From an uncultured Tateyamaria sp. (GTDB lineage: Bacteria > Pseudomonadota > Alphaproteobacteria > Rhodobacterales > Rhodobacteraceae): 64,000 nt of DNA. The stretch covers positions 1 through 64,000 of the forward strand of contig NZ_CANNGP010000024.1 in NCBI RefSeq assembly GCF_947504105.1, written 5' to 3'. The notes beneath the pieces are model-generated. The model made no database searches and was not told where the DNA came from. It was given only the letters and a program-made list of their open reading frames with translations. The first letter of the stretch is position 1. Every line of letters starts with the position of its first letter. This document shows positions 15,800-25,572 of this stretch, piece by piece. Position numbers and translations under genes: made by a program.

Positions 15800-17872
15800 A
15801 TGCCATCCGTGTGCTTTAGTGGTTTTCCGATGGGCAGTGTCGTGTCTATTGACGGCGTGATGACAACATCATGGGGCCAAATGTCAGAAGGCGATTCAAT
15901 TTGGGACTTGGAGCCAACGCCGGGCGTTTCGGTTGAGATTAAAGCTCGCCGTAGTAATTTGCAGGCAGCGCCCGAGGCGTTCCAGTTCGATCTGACGCTT
16001 TCCGGGTTCGATACAAATACGCTCAGCGATGATGCGGCCTATGACCCCAGTTACCATGACAAGTGTGTTTTCTGGGACTATGGCGACAGTTATCAATTCA
16101 CGGCACCCGAAAAGGTGCAAGACGGCAATCTCGACAGCCGTTGGAGTCGTGGTCCGCTGGGGGCGCACACATATCGCGAGTCTGGTGATTTCGTTGTGCG
16201 TGTGGCTGTCGTCGAGCCGTCGTCCGGGAATATTGGGTTCGGTACGTTTCGGATTGGTGGAGCGTCAGCGAACACACCACGCATTCGACCCGCGTCCGAA
16301 GCGTTCGAGGGCGCTGCCACGCTGTTCGTTGATACCAATGGCTTGGCTGGCGGCTATCCCAATGCCCCTGCTGGCGCGGTACGCTATGACAATATCCAAG
16401 CCGCGATTGAGCAAATGCCCAGCAGCGCTGGCCCGCGCCGTGTAATCCTGGAGCGGGGGCAAACACATGTTGTTACGGCTGCCCGCAATCTAGCCCTTTA
16501 TAATACACCTCTTGGCCCGACCAGTTTCCGTATTGAGGCCAACTCCGGCACGGGCGCCAAGCCAGTTCTGACGCTGGAAAACGGTCGTTTTGGAAATGGT
16601 TCCTTGCTGTTCAATGATGCGCTGCGCGCTGGAACATCGCCCAATGCGGAAGCAGATATCGTTTTTGCCGGCCTTGATTGCCGAGGGCCTTGGGACAGTA
16701 CAACAGAGTCCGGGGCGGCTGTGACCTTTGCTCTGGCCGCAGAGGCGGGTTCCAACTATACGCTTTATGATGATTGTGAGTTTTCCGGCTGGGCAATTGC
16801 CTACCAATCGGCCAACAGCGATCGGGAAACCATCTACACGATCAACAACACGGCGATTTCCGACTGGCAGGCATACGCAGTGTTTGACAGTTCCACACAG
16901 GTTTCAAGTGCCTATACCGGCGCGCGGTTGACGCAGCATGTCAATGCCTCGAGCGGCGGGCCAAGAACGTCACCTCCACGGCACAACACCCAAGGTCCCG
17001 TCCGTTTTGGTGGCCCAAAACGTGCCCACATTTGGGCAACTGACATTTTCTCGCGGAATGGATGGTTTGGCCAAGGCTCCGTCTACGGCGTACAGCCCTG
17101 TATCCGTTTCGCAGATAGTGCATCGCGCGCAGGCGCGCGGCTTAACCTTGGTGCCAGCGTGATGGAAAGTGCTGGGCCCGTTGTGACCATGGCAAATGGT
17201 GATGGCAACAATCCGGACACTCATGTGAATGCTTTGATCGATGGAAACATTCTCTTGGGTGGCTTCATGTCTACCGATTTGGCTGTGGTTTCATATGGTG
17301 GTAGTACATGGCGCAACAATTTCCTGATCCAACCGGATGTGCAGCGTGACAACAGGTCTATCGGTGGGTTTGGGATCAACGCCAACGTGATGTTCGTGTT
17401 CCGTGATTCCGGTTCCGGGATTGCGGCGGGCAACCTGACAACTCCGAGTATCATTTACAATAATACGCTGGTGAACTTGTTGTCTCCTGGGAACCTGTTC
17501 GGCAGCACCGGAGAAACCCGGCCGCTTATCAACGAGAATGGTTTTACGATCACTTACGAAAACAATCTCTTGCACGAGCCGAACCGCGATGTGCCGCGGA
17601 CCCTTTATGGAACCGTCAACGTCTCGCCTCCCGATGGCACGCTGACACCCGTCTTTGCGTTCACGCCGCGCTACAATGGGTATCGGGATTTTGATACTGT
17701 CAGGACGTTGAATGCCGCATTTGCGACCCCTTCAGACAGTGGACGCATCTGGTTGCCAGAGGTCGGATCCCCAGCGCTTGGTGCAGCGATGGCCGAGCCC
17801 AACTCGATGATTTCCTTTGCCGGGACGCGCCGTCCCGAACTGCCATCAATCGGAGCGGCAGAAATCGAATAG
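15800..17872 (+). CDS. PKD-like domain plus right-handed beta-helix protein
   Basis: In the 690-residue protein, residues about 40-150 contain a PKD-type pattern (FWDYGD followed by HTYRESGDFVVRVAV). From about 175 a pectate-lyase-like segment follows (LFVDTNGLAGGYPNAP, then YDNIQAAIEQM). A long series of short beta-helix turns rich in Asn (such as IDGNILLG and NNTLVN) comes next. The C-terminal GSPALGAA and PSIGAAEIE are typical ends of such secreted beta-helix proteins. They usually bind or modify polysaccharide. No signal peptide is seen. AGGAG precedes ATG 15800. Confidence 0.8.
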   Translation: MPSVCFSGFPMGSVVSIDGVMTTSWGQMSEGDSIWDLEPTPGVSVEIKARRSNLQAAPEAFQFDLTLSGFDTNTLSDDAAYDPSYHDKCVFWDYGDSYQFTAPEKVQDGNLDSRWSRGPLGAHTYRESGDFVVRVAVVEPSSGNIGFGTFRIGGASANTPRIRPASEAFEGAATLFVDTNGLAGGYPNAPAGAVRYDNIQAAIEQMPSSAGPRRVILERGQTHVVTAARNLALYNTPLGPTSFRIEANSGTGAKPVLTLENGRFGNGSLLFNDALRAGTSPNAEADIVFAGLDCRGPWDSTTESGAAVTFALAAEAGSNYTLYDDCEFSGWAIAYQSANSDRETIYTINNTAISDWQAYAVFDSSTQVSSAYTGARLTQHVNASSGGPRTSPPRHNTQGPVRFGGPKRAHIWATDIFSRNGWFGQGSVYGVQPCIRFADSASRAGARLNLGASVMESAGPVVTMANGDGNNPDTHVNALIDGNILLGGFMSTDLAVVSYGGSTWRNNFLIQPDVQRDNRSIGGFGINANVMFVFRDSGSGIAAGNLTTPSIIYNNTLVNLLSPGNLFGSTGETRPLINENGFTITYENNLLHEPNRDVPRTLYGTVNVSPPDGTLTPVFAFTPRYNGYRDFDTVRTLNAAFATPSDSGRIWLPEVGSPALGAAMAEPNSMISFAGTRRPELPSIGAAEIE

Positions 17873-17905
17873 GTCAAAGATACATGCTTAGGTAGAAATT
17901 ATGAA

Positions 17906-17931
17906 GGTCCACTGGAAACAGTGGGCCTTTT
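17906..17931 (+). terminator. Intrinsic terminator after the beta-helix gene
   Basis: A 9-bp stem GGTCCACTG / CAGTGGGCC (one wobble pair) with a GAAA tetraloop is followed by TTTT. It separates the surface-protein genes from the PKS operon, so the PKS should have its own promoter within 17932-18110. Confidence 0.75.
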
Positions 17932-18110
17932 GACCGTTGATCGCAGCTTGGTCAGACATTTTTCCAACACCTGTCACACTCGTGCCGCATATCCGATAAT
18001 ATTGGCTGGCATGAGCGGCCACCATACTGGTATACCATTATTTATTTATAGCCCTGAGCGTTCTATGCTGGGCGAAGGTTTTTTTATTATTGATAGGCAG
18101 GTGGATTTCT

Positions 18111-21100
18111 ATGAGCCGTTCTGCATCGGATATGTCTGAAACAGATATTGCCATCGTAGGGCTGGCAGCGCACTTGCCGGGCGCTGATGGTGTCGAGGCT
18201 TATTGGGACAACTTGCGCCAGGGCATTGAGTCCATCCGCCACTATGCGCATCATGAACTCATAAATGCAGGTGAAGCGCCGCATTTGATTGAGCGGCCGG
18301 ACTATGTGCCTGCCGCGGCTCCACTCGACAATTTCGAAACCTTTGACGCGGATTTCTTCGGCTTGTCGCCCAAGGAGGCGGCGATCATGGATCCTCAGCA
18401 CCGCCAATTCCTGGAAGTGGCCTGGGAAGCGCTTGAGAATGCTGGTCACCCACCGTCTAAAACCACAGGGCCCATCGGGGTATACGCCGGTTGTGGCATG
18501 GGTAGCTATTTCTATTTCAACATCTGTTCCAACCGCGATCTGGTCGATGATGTTGGTATGTTCCTTCTGCGCCATACTGGCAATGACAAGGATTTCCTGG
18601 CCACGCGTGTCAGCCACATCTTTGACATGACCGGTCCCAGCGTGAACGTGCAGACCGCTTGTTCCACTTCGTTGGTGGCGACGCATTATGCAACACAGGC
18701 CCTGCTGAATGACGACTGCGACATGGCTATCGCAGGTGGAGTCACGATCGAGCTGCCACAGCATCGCGGCTATCTTTACAAGGAGGGTGAGGTTCTGTCT
18801 CCGGACGGCCACTGCCACGCCTTTGACCATCGCGCCCAAGGCACAGTGTTTGGCTCGGGTGCCGGGGCCGTGGTGCTGCGGCGCCTCAGCGACGCCGTGC
18901 GAGACGGTGATCACATTTACGCCGTGATCAAGGGATCTGCGATCAACAATGACGGTGCGGCCAAGGCAGGTTACCTCGCTCCATCGGTGGACGGACAGGC
19001 AGAAGCCATTGCAGAGGCGCACCTCATGTCCGGTGTGACAGCCGATACGATTGACTATGTCGAATGTCACGGCACGGGCACGTATCTGGGCGATCCCATC
19101 GAGGTGGCAGCCCTTACCCAGGCCTTTGAAGAGACCGCAGACGAGGCAGGCTTTTGCCGTATCGGTTCAGTTAAGACAAATATCGGTCACCTTGATACGG
19201 CGGCTGGGGTAGCCAGCCTGATCAAGACATCGCTCTCGCTGTATCACAAGCAGATCCCGCCATCTCTTGGCTATGAGAAGCCCAATCCGGCCATCGACTT
19301 TGAAAACTCTCCGTTCCGGGTCAATGACACGCTGAGCGATTGGATCAGTCACAAGGGCCCACGGCGTGCCGGGGTCAACTCACTTGGGGTCGGTGGCACA
19401 AACGCCCATGTGGTTCTAGAGGAAGCGCCCGAGCGTGCTGCGTCCGAGCCGTCGGATTGGCCATTCCAGATGCTGCTTCTGTCGGCCCGCTCCAAAGCGG
19501 CACTCGATGGCAATGCCGCCAATTTGGCTGCATATCTGCGCACCAATCCCGATAAGGATATGGCCGATGTGGCATGGACACTGAAAGAAGGGCGCCATGC
19601 ATTTGAGCGCCGCCGCGTGGTGGTGGCTGAAACCAATGAAGAGGCGGCTGAGACGCTGCTGGAAGGCGATCCCCGTAAGATTTTCACGCACACCGCGCTG
19701 GATCGCCCCGATACAGTGTTCATGTTCCCCGGCGGTGGGGCGCAATATGCTGGCATGGCGCGTGATCTGTATGAGACCGAGCCGGTCTTTGCCGAATGGA
19801 TGGACAAGGGGCTCGCAGTCCTTGCGCCCAAGCTGGACTACGATATTCGCGCGCTCTGGCTGCCTGAACCGGGGCAGGAGGCCGATGCCGATGCCCGGCT
19901 GACGCGGCCCTCTGTCCAACTTCCGCTGATCATGATCTGTGAGTACGCGCTGGCCCAACTGTGGATGAGCTGGGGGGTTCAACCTGCCGCCTTGGTTGGT
20001 CACTCCATGGGTGAAAACACGGCAGCTTGTGTGGCTGGTGTAATGCGCTTTGAGGATTGCATTGGTCTTGTTCACCTGCGCGGGCGGCTTTTCGACACTG
20101 TCCCTGCCGGTGGTATGCTGTCGGTGGCGCTGCCTGCAGATGCGTTGCGCCCTCTGTTGGGAGATGATCTGGATCTGGGCGCGGTCAATGCGCCCAACCT
20201 GTCGGTCGCCACTGGACCACAAGCGGCGCTTGATGCACTGCAAGACGCGTTGGCGGTCCGCGACGTGGATTGCCAGCGCATTCCGATCGATATCGCCGCT
20301 CACTCGCGCATGTTAGAGCCGATTTTGCAGAAGTTTGGCGACTATCTGCAATCGATCCAGCTCAGCGTCCCGCAGATTCCGTTTACCTCGAACCGTTCGG
20401 GCCAGATGATCACTGATGCCGAAGCCACTGACCCCGACTATTGGGTGGGCCACCTGCGCGGCACCGTACATTTTGTTGATTGTGTGGGTACTCTTGCGGA
20501 CAAAAACCGCATCTTTATCGAGGTGGGCCCGGGCAAGGCATTGTCGTCTCTGGCCGGTCAACACCCGAGTGTCGAGACCAATCAGGTGATTGGCTCGTTG
20601 CGCCACTCTGCCGATACTACATCTGATGATGCCTATTTCATGGCCATGTTGGGCCGTGTTTGGGCCCTTGGTGGTGATATCGACTGGGCTCAAGTGTGGG
20701 GCGAGGCGCGACGGGTCAAGCTGCCGCTGCCAACCTATGCCTTCCAGAGGGCGCCCTACTTCATCGAACCCGCACAACATCAGATCGAAGCGGCTGATAC
20801 CTGGTTGATGCGCAATGATGATCCCGACAGCTGGGGTTGGCGCCCATCTTGGCGTCCCGATTACGCCCCTTGCGATGTAGACGTGACGGGTGACCTGTCT
20901 GATGTGCCATCCCAGCGCTGGTTGGTCTTTGCGGATGAGGCCGGGCTGTGTGATCAGGTCACCGACCAATTGCGTGCGGCCGGCCATCAGATCGTGACCG
21001 TGCGACCAGGCGACACCTTTGCCCGATTGGACGAGGACAGTTACATCTTGTCGCCCGAACGAGGGCGCGACAGTTATGACGCGCTCGTGCGTGATCTGGT

Positions 21101-24100
21101 TGCCCGCGCTTTTCTGCCTGACCGGGTGCTGCATGGTTGGCTGGCAACCACCCGCGAAAGTTTCCGCCCGGGGTCGAGCTTTTTCCATCGCAATCTCGAA
21201 CAGGGCTTTTTCAGCCTTCTGTTCCTCGCCCAAGCCATGGGTGACGAAGGGTGGGCACAGCCGATACACATGGATGTGTTGAGCTCGGGCGCCGTGCAGG
21301 TGTTGGATGAGGCGCTTAGCCATCCCGAAAAGGCAACGCTGAGCGGGCCGGCCCGGGTCATGCCACGGGAATTCCCGCAGATCACCGTGGCGACGCTTGA
21401 TTTGGACCTGCCTCGGGCGAAGGGGCGGGCGTCGGCCGATATTCAGCCCTTTGTCGTGCCCGTGCTGGAAGAGATCCTGTCGCCCGCCAACAACCGCAGT
21501 GCGGCTGTGCGTGGGGATAAACGCTATGCGATGTCCTGGCGTCCGCAACCTCTGGCCACGCGCGAGGCTGGTTTGGACCGGCTGAAGAAGGGCGGCGTTG
21601 TTCTAGTGACAGGCGGGTTCGGTGGGATCGGTTTGACCTTGGCTCGCCAACTGATCGAAAGCGTGGGAGCACGCATTGTACTTGTATCGCGTGGCGGGCT
21701 GCCGCCGCGTGATGATTGGGACAAGGTGCTGGCCAACACCGCACCAGGGGATGCACTGCCCCGCCGGATCCGCGCTGTTCAAGAACTTGAGGCTGCTGGG
21801 GGTGAAGTGCTGTGCCTGGCGTCAGATGTCTCGAATGTCGAGGATATGACTGCATTGCGGGCCGAGATCGAGACGCGGATGGGACCGGTTTCGGGCATCA
21901 TCCATGCTGCGGGTGTGATTGAAGACGGGTTGATCCAGACCAAGACTATGACCGAAGTGGAAGATGTTTTTGCCCCCAAATTGCATGGCACACGGGTGAT
22001 CGAAGAGGTTTTTCCCGATGGCGAAATCGACTGGCTGGTACTGTTTTCCTCCAGCTCTACCGCTACGGCGCCGGCGGGTCAGGTGGACTATGTCGCGGCG
22101 AACGAATACCTCAACGCCTATGCCAAGTCGCGCACGGGCGACAAGACGCGTGTGCAGGCCATTGGCTGGGGCATTTGGGCCGATACCGGCATGGCCGCCG
22201 ATGCAATGGTCGCCCGCATCGGGGCAGGGGCCGGGGCGCCAGTACTGCCAGCTGATGTGCCGCTTCTGGATCTAAAAACCTTTGATCGTGCGGGTCACCG
22301 CATTTTTACCGCCGACTACACCGTTGCCGACCGCTGGGTGTTGAACGATCACCGAACCGGGGCAGGGGATGCGCTGATGCCAGGTACGGGCTATCTGGAT
22401 CTCGCCGCTCAGGCGCTGCGGGCGCAGGGCGAAACGGCAGCATTTGAAATCCGGGACCTGTATTTCTTGCGCCCACTTGCCGTGGGCGACGCGGAAGCAC
22501 GCGCGATTACATTGCGCTTGCCGCGCAGTGATACCGGTTATGACATGACTGTTGAGAGCGGGCCCGAAGGTGCGTTGGAAATGAATGCGCAGGCGCATCT
22601 GTCACTCCTGCCCATGCGGATCCCTGCGCCGCTAGACCTTGCTGCCATTGCTGCCCGCTGCACCACTCCGGTGCGTGCGCCCGAAGGCGGTGCGCTCAAG
22701 GGCGCACAAGAGGCACATCTGCAATTTGGCGACCGCTGGCGCGTGCTGCAATCCACGGCACTTGGAACAAGGGAAGGGTTGGCCGAATTGGCGTTGCCAC
22801 CTGTTGCAACAGATGATCCTGCCGCAGGTTATCGGTTGCATCCGGGTCTTATGGACTTGGCCACGGGCTGGGCCATGGATTTGATCGAGGGATATGACCC
22901 GATGGCCTACCTCTGGGTTCCGGTGTCTTATCGGTCGGTCAAGGTCTTTCGCGACCTGCCTGATCGGATATTGTCGTGGGTGCGCAGCTCCGGTGACAAT
23001 AAAGCCACGGGCGAGATCGCCAATTTTGACGTGACACTTGTCACGCCCGAGGGCGAGGTCTGTGTGGAGATCCGCGGGTTCTCCATCCGGCGGATGGAAA
23101 CCAGCGTGGGTTTTGCGGCGACCGAAGATGCGCCTGCCGCGACCAGCGGGGCGGACGTGATCCAACCGCTCTCGCCCGCCGAGGAACGGCTGCGCCACAA
23201 TGTTGGTCAGGGTATTCGGGCCGAGGAAGGGGCGGCGCTGTTCCTGCGAGCCCTCGCGCTTAATTCACCCCAAGTGGTTCTGTCATCGCTCGACATTCCG
23301 GGGTTGATCGAGCAGGCTGGCCAGATCCAAGACGGTAGTTCGAGCAGCGGGCAAACCTTTGAACGGCCCCAGCTCGACAGCGAATACGTCGAGCCGGAAG
23401 GGGCTATTGAGACCACTCTTGCAGGCTTCTGGGCCGAGCTTCTGGGCGTTGATCAGATTGGGGCCGAAGACAGCTTCTTTGATTTGGGTGGCCACTCGCT
23501 GATCGCGGTTCGACTTTTTGCCAAGATCCGAAAAACCTACTCCGTGGACTTCCCGATATCGGTCCTGTTCGAGGCGCCAACTATCCGCAAGGTGGCCGCG
23601 CTGATTGCCGAGCGGGGCGGTGTCTCTGAAGAGAACGAGACCGGCAGTGATGCAGCTGTTGACGCCGAGAAACGGCCAGCACGTCGCTTTACCCATCTTG
23701 TGCCGATGCATTCCGGCGAAGGGGGGCCGCGCCTGCCGTTCTTCCTTGTGGCGGGCATGTTCGGCAATGTCCTCAACCTGCGCCACCTCGCGCATTTGCT
23801 GGGCTCGGACAGACCGTTTTACGGGCTGCAAGCGCGCGGTCTTTACGGTGACGAAGAACCCCACCGTACCATCGAAGAGGCCGCCACCGATTACATCGCT
23901 GAAATGCGGCAAGTGCAGGAAAAGGGCCCTTATATGTTGGGTGGTTTCTCGGGGGGTGGAATTACCGCCTTTGAAATCGCCCGGCAGCTTGAGGCGCTAG
24001 GCGAAGAGATCATCTCGGTTGTTCTGCTAGACACTCCGCTGCCCGTACGTCCACCTTTGTCGCGGCGCGACCGGGTGATGCTCAACTGGCTCAACCTCAA

Positions 24101-24554
24101 GGACGACGGGGTGTCCTATGTCTCCACTTGGGCCAAGAACCGCATTGCCTGGGAATTGCAGAAGCGCCGAGGCAGCGGGGATGATGCCGCCGAAGAGGGT
24201 CAGCAGTTTCACGACGCAGCGATCGAAGCGGCGTTCCTGGAAAGCGTCGGTAAATATCAGGTGACCCCATGGGACGGGCCGCTGACCTTGTTCCGCCCGC
24301 CGCTGATGGCGCGGTGGGAGGTGGCTCCGGGGCGGCTGGTGGACAAGGATCGCCACTACATGTTCCCCGACAATGATTGGACGCGCTTCGTGCCCGGTCT
24401 TGTTATTCACGAGGTGCCGGGCGATCACGACTCCATGGTTCTTGAGCCGAACGTGCGGGTTTTGGCCGCGCGTATGAAAAAGGTGCTCGAGGCGGCTGAA
24501 ACGGCGTGGGCTACCGCGCCAACCCCGCCGAATTTCCGGGAGGCGGCGGAATGA
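18111..24554 (+). CDS. Type I polyketide synthase, KS-AT-KR-DH-ACP-TE
   Basis: This single-module megasynthase has about 2147 residues. The ketosynthase (8-430) has Cys184, His320 and His360. The acyltransferase (535-850) has GHSMGE with Ser632; the position of the usual HAFH specificity motif reads IAAH, so the extender unit cannot be read. The ketoreductase (1160-1370) has TGGFGGIG and Tyr1327. The dehydratase (1395-1690) has His1414 in DHRTGAGDALMP and Asp1582 in HPGLMD. The ACP has Ser1796 (DLGGHSL) and the thioesterase has Ser1947 (GGFSGGG) and His2106. KR lies before DH, opposite to the common modular order. ATG 18111 follows GGCAGGTGG; a TTG at 18090 is weaker. The next gene overlaps as ATGA. 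Confidence 0.95.
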   Translation: MSRSASDMSETDIAIVGLAAHLPGADGVEAYWDNLRQGIESIRHYAHHELINAGEAPHLIERPDYVPAAAPLDNFETFDADFFGLSPKEAAIMDPQHRQFLEVAWEALENAGHPPSKTTGPIGVYAGCGMGSYFYFNICSNRDLVDDVGMFLLRHTGNDKDFLATRVSHIFDMTGPSVNVQTACSTSLVATHYATQALLNDDCDMAIAGGVTIELPQHRGYLYKEGEVLSPDGHCHAFDHRAQGTVFGSGAGAVVLRRLSDAVRDGDHIYAVIKGSAINNDGAAKAGYLAPSVDGQAEAIAEAHLMSGVTADTIDYVECHGTGTYLGDPIEVAALTQAFEETADEAGFCRIGSVKTNIGHLDTAAGVASLIKTSLSLYHKQIPPSLGYEKPNPAIDFENSPFRVNDTLSDWISHKGPRRAGVNSLGVGGTNAHVVLEEAPERAASEPSDWPFQMLLLSARSKAALDGNAANLAAYLRTNPDKDMADVAWTLKEGRHAFERRRVVVAETNEEAAETLLEGDPRKIFTHTALDRPDTVFMFPGGGAQYAGMARDLYETEPVFAEWMDKGLAVLAPKLDYDIRALWLPEPGQEADADARLTRPSVQLPLIMICEYALAQLWMSWGVQPAALVGHSMGENTAACVAGVMRFEDCIGLVHLRGRLFDTVPAGGMLSVALPADALRPLLGDDLDLGAVNAPNLSVATGPQAALDALQDALAVRDVDCQRIPIDIAAHSRMLEPILQKFGDYLQSIQLSVPQIPFTSNRSGQMITDAEATDPDYWVGHLRGTVHFVDCVGTLADKNRIFIEVGPGKALSSLAGQHPSVETNQVIGSLRHSADTTSDDAYFMAMLGRVWALGGDIDWAQVWGEARRVKLPLPTYAFQRAPYFIEPAQHQIEAADTWLMRNDDPDSWGWRPSWRPDYAPCDVDVTGDLSDVPSQRWLVFADEAGLCDQVTDQLRAAGHQIVTVRPGDTFARLDEDSYILSPERGRDSYDALVRDLVARAFLPDRVLHGWLATTRESFRPGSSFFHRNLEQGFFSLLFLAQAMGDEGWAQPIHMDVLSSGAVQVLDEALSHPEKATLSGPARVMPREFPQITVATLDLDLPRAKGRASADIQPFVVPVLEEILSPANNRSAAVRGDKRYAMSWRPQPLATREAGLDRLKKGGVVLVTGGFGGIGLTLARQLIESVGARIVLVSRGGLPPRDDWDKVLANTAPGDALPRRIRAVQELEAAGGEVLCLASDVSNVEDMTALRAEIETRMGPVSGIIHAAGVIEDGLIQTKTMTEVEDVFAPKLHGTRVIEEVFPDGEIDWLVLFSSSSTATAPAGQVDYVAANEYLNAYAKSRTGDKTRVQAIGWGIWADTGMAADAMVARIGAGAGAPVLPADVPLLDLKTFDRAGHRIFTADYTVADRWVLNDHRTGAGDALMPGTGYLDLAAQALRAQGETAAFEIRDLYFLRPLAVGDAEARAITLRLPRSDTGYDMTVESGPEGALEMNAQAHLSLLPMRIPAPLDLAAIAARCTTPVRAPEGGALKGAQEAHLQFGDRWRVLQSTALGTREGLAELALPPVATDDPAAGYRLHPGLMDLATGWAMDLIEGYDPMAYLWVPVSYRSVKVFRDLPDRILSWVRSSGDNKATGEIANFDVTLVTPEGEVCVEIRGFSIRRMETSVGFAATEDAPAATSGADVIQPLSPAEERLRHNVGQGIRAEEGAALFLRALALNSPQVVLSSLDIPGLIEQAGQIQDGSSSSGQTFERPQLDSEYVEPEGAIETTLAGFWAELLGVDQIGAEDSFFDLGGHSLIAVRLFAKIRKTYSVDFPISVLFEAPTIRKVAALIAERGGVSEENETGSDAAVDAEKRPARRFTHLVPMHSGEGGPRLPFFLVAGMFGNVLNLRHLAHLLGSDRPFYGLQARGLYGDEEPHRTIEEAATDYIAEMRQVQEKGPYMLGGFSGGGITAFEIARQLEALGEEIISVVLLDTPLPVRPPLSRRDRVMLNWLNLKDDGVSYVSTWAKNRIAWELQKRRGSGDDAAEEGQQFHDAAIEAAFLESVGKYQVTPWDGPLTLFRPPLMARWEVAPGRLVDKDRHYMFPDNDWTRFVPGLVIHEVPGDHDSMVLEPNVRVLAARMKKVLEAAETAWATAPTPPNFREAAE

Positions 24555-25558
24555 GTGTGCCTGAGCCGACGGTCCTGACAGTCCTGCTGAACTACAAGAC
24601 CGCTGATATGACGTTAAAGGCTGCCGAAGCCGCGCTGGCGGCCATGACAGGGATCGCCGGCGGACTAGTGATTGTCGACAACGACAGCCAGGATGGCTCG
24701 TTCGAGACGCTTTCGGCAAACGTTTCGAACCAGGACTGGGACGCCGAGGGTAGGGTGCGTGTGATCCAGTCGGGCAGCAATGGCGGTTTTGGCGCTGGCA
24801 ACAACGTAGGCATCCGAGCTCGCCTCGCGGACGGAGCTGCGCCGGACTACGTCTACATCCTCAATTCTGATGCTTTCCCCGCCTCAGATGCCATTCGGGT
24901 GCTGTTGGAACATCTGGAAGCCATGCCGAAGGTCGGATTTGCAGGTAGCTACATCCATGGGCCCGAGGGCGACACACACCTGACCAGCTTTCGTTTTCCC
25001 TCTATCGCCAGCGAGTTAGAAGGATCGATCCGGTTTGGCCCAGTTTCCAGGCTTCTAAAGAACTACAAAGTCCCCATTGAAACCCCGACGGAAACCCGGA
25101 CCGTTGACTGGCTGGCAGGGGCGTCGATGATGATGCGTCAATCGGTACTGGATCAGATTGGACTTTTTGACGAAACCTTCTTTCTCTATTTCGAAGAAAC
25201 CGACCTGTGCTTGCGGGCTGCCCGCGCGGGGCACGCCACCAACTACGTGCCCATCAGCAAAGTTGCGCATATCGGATCAGCTTCCACCGGTATGAAAACC
25301 TGGCAGCGCGTGCCTGACTATTGGTATGACAGCCGTTGGTATTACTTCTCCAAAAATCACGGACGGGTTTATGCGGCGTCGTCCACGCTATTGCATTTGG
25401 TCGGTGGAGCACTGCATTGGTTGCGCTGCAAGGCGACAGGCAAGGCGTGTTCTATTGCGCCCGGGTTTCTGACCACGATGCTCCGCCATGATCTGCGGGC
25501 GCTTTTTGCAGCGTCCGCACCAGCACGCATTCCAACCATGTCACAGTCTCAAGCATAA
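24551..25558 (+). CDS. Family 2 (rhamnosyltransferase-like) glycosyltransferase in the PKS-NRPS operon
   Basis: The 335-residue GT2 has LTVLLNYKTADMTLKAAEA, the LVIVDNDSQDGS motif, SNGGFGAGNNVGIR and YVYILNSDAFP as metal site. DWLAGASMMMRQSVLDQIGLFDETFFLYFEETDLCLR follows the pattern of WcaA/rhamnosyltransferase-like enzymes. The ATG overlaps the PKS stop (ATGA) and is preceded by GGGAGG, so it is coupled to the PKS. The NRPS starts 14 bases downstream. This placement suggests that it glycosylates the product of the assembly line or uses it as an acceptor or donor component, which is inference. Confidence 0.88.
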   Translation: MSVPEPTVLTVLLNYKTADMTLKAAEAALAAMTGIAGGLVIVDNDSQDGSFETLSANVSNQDWDAEGRVRVIQSGSNGGFGAGNNVGIRARLADGAAPDYVYILNSDAFPASDAIRVLLEHLEAMPKVGFAGSYIHGPEGDTHLTSFRFPSIASELEGSIRFGPVSRLLKNYKVPIETPTETRTVDWLAGASMMMRQSVLDQIGLFDETFFLYFEETDLCLRAARAGHATNYVPISKVAHIGSASTGMKTWQRVPDYWYDSRWYYFSKNHGRVYAASSTLLHLVGGALHWLRCKATGKACSIAPGFLTTMLRHDLRALFAASAPARIPTMSQSQA

Positions 25559-25572
25559 GGTTCGGTACGGTT

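Noticed and set aside
20313-21548. Long antisense reading frame (411 codons) opposite the PKS, with similar ones at 18087-19070 and 19416-20303
   Set aside because: These are shadow frames of a GC-rich megasynthase gene: their sequences are His/Arg-rich, match no family and lack ribosome binding sites.
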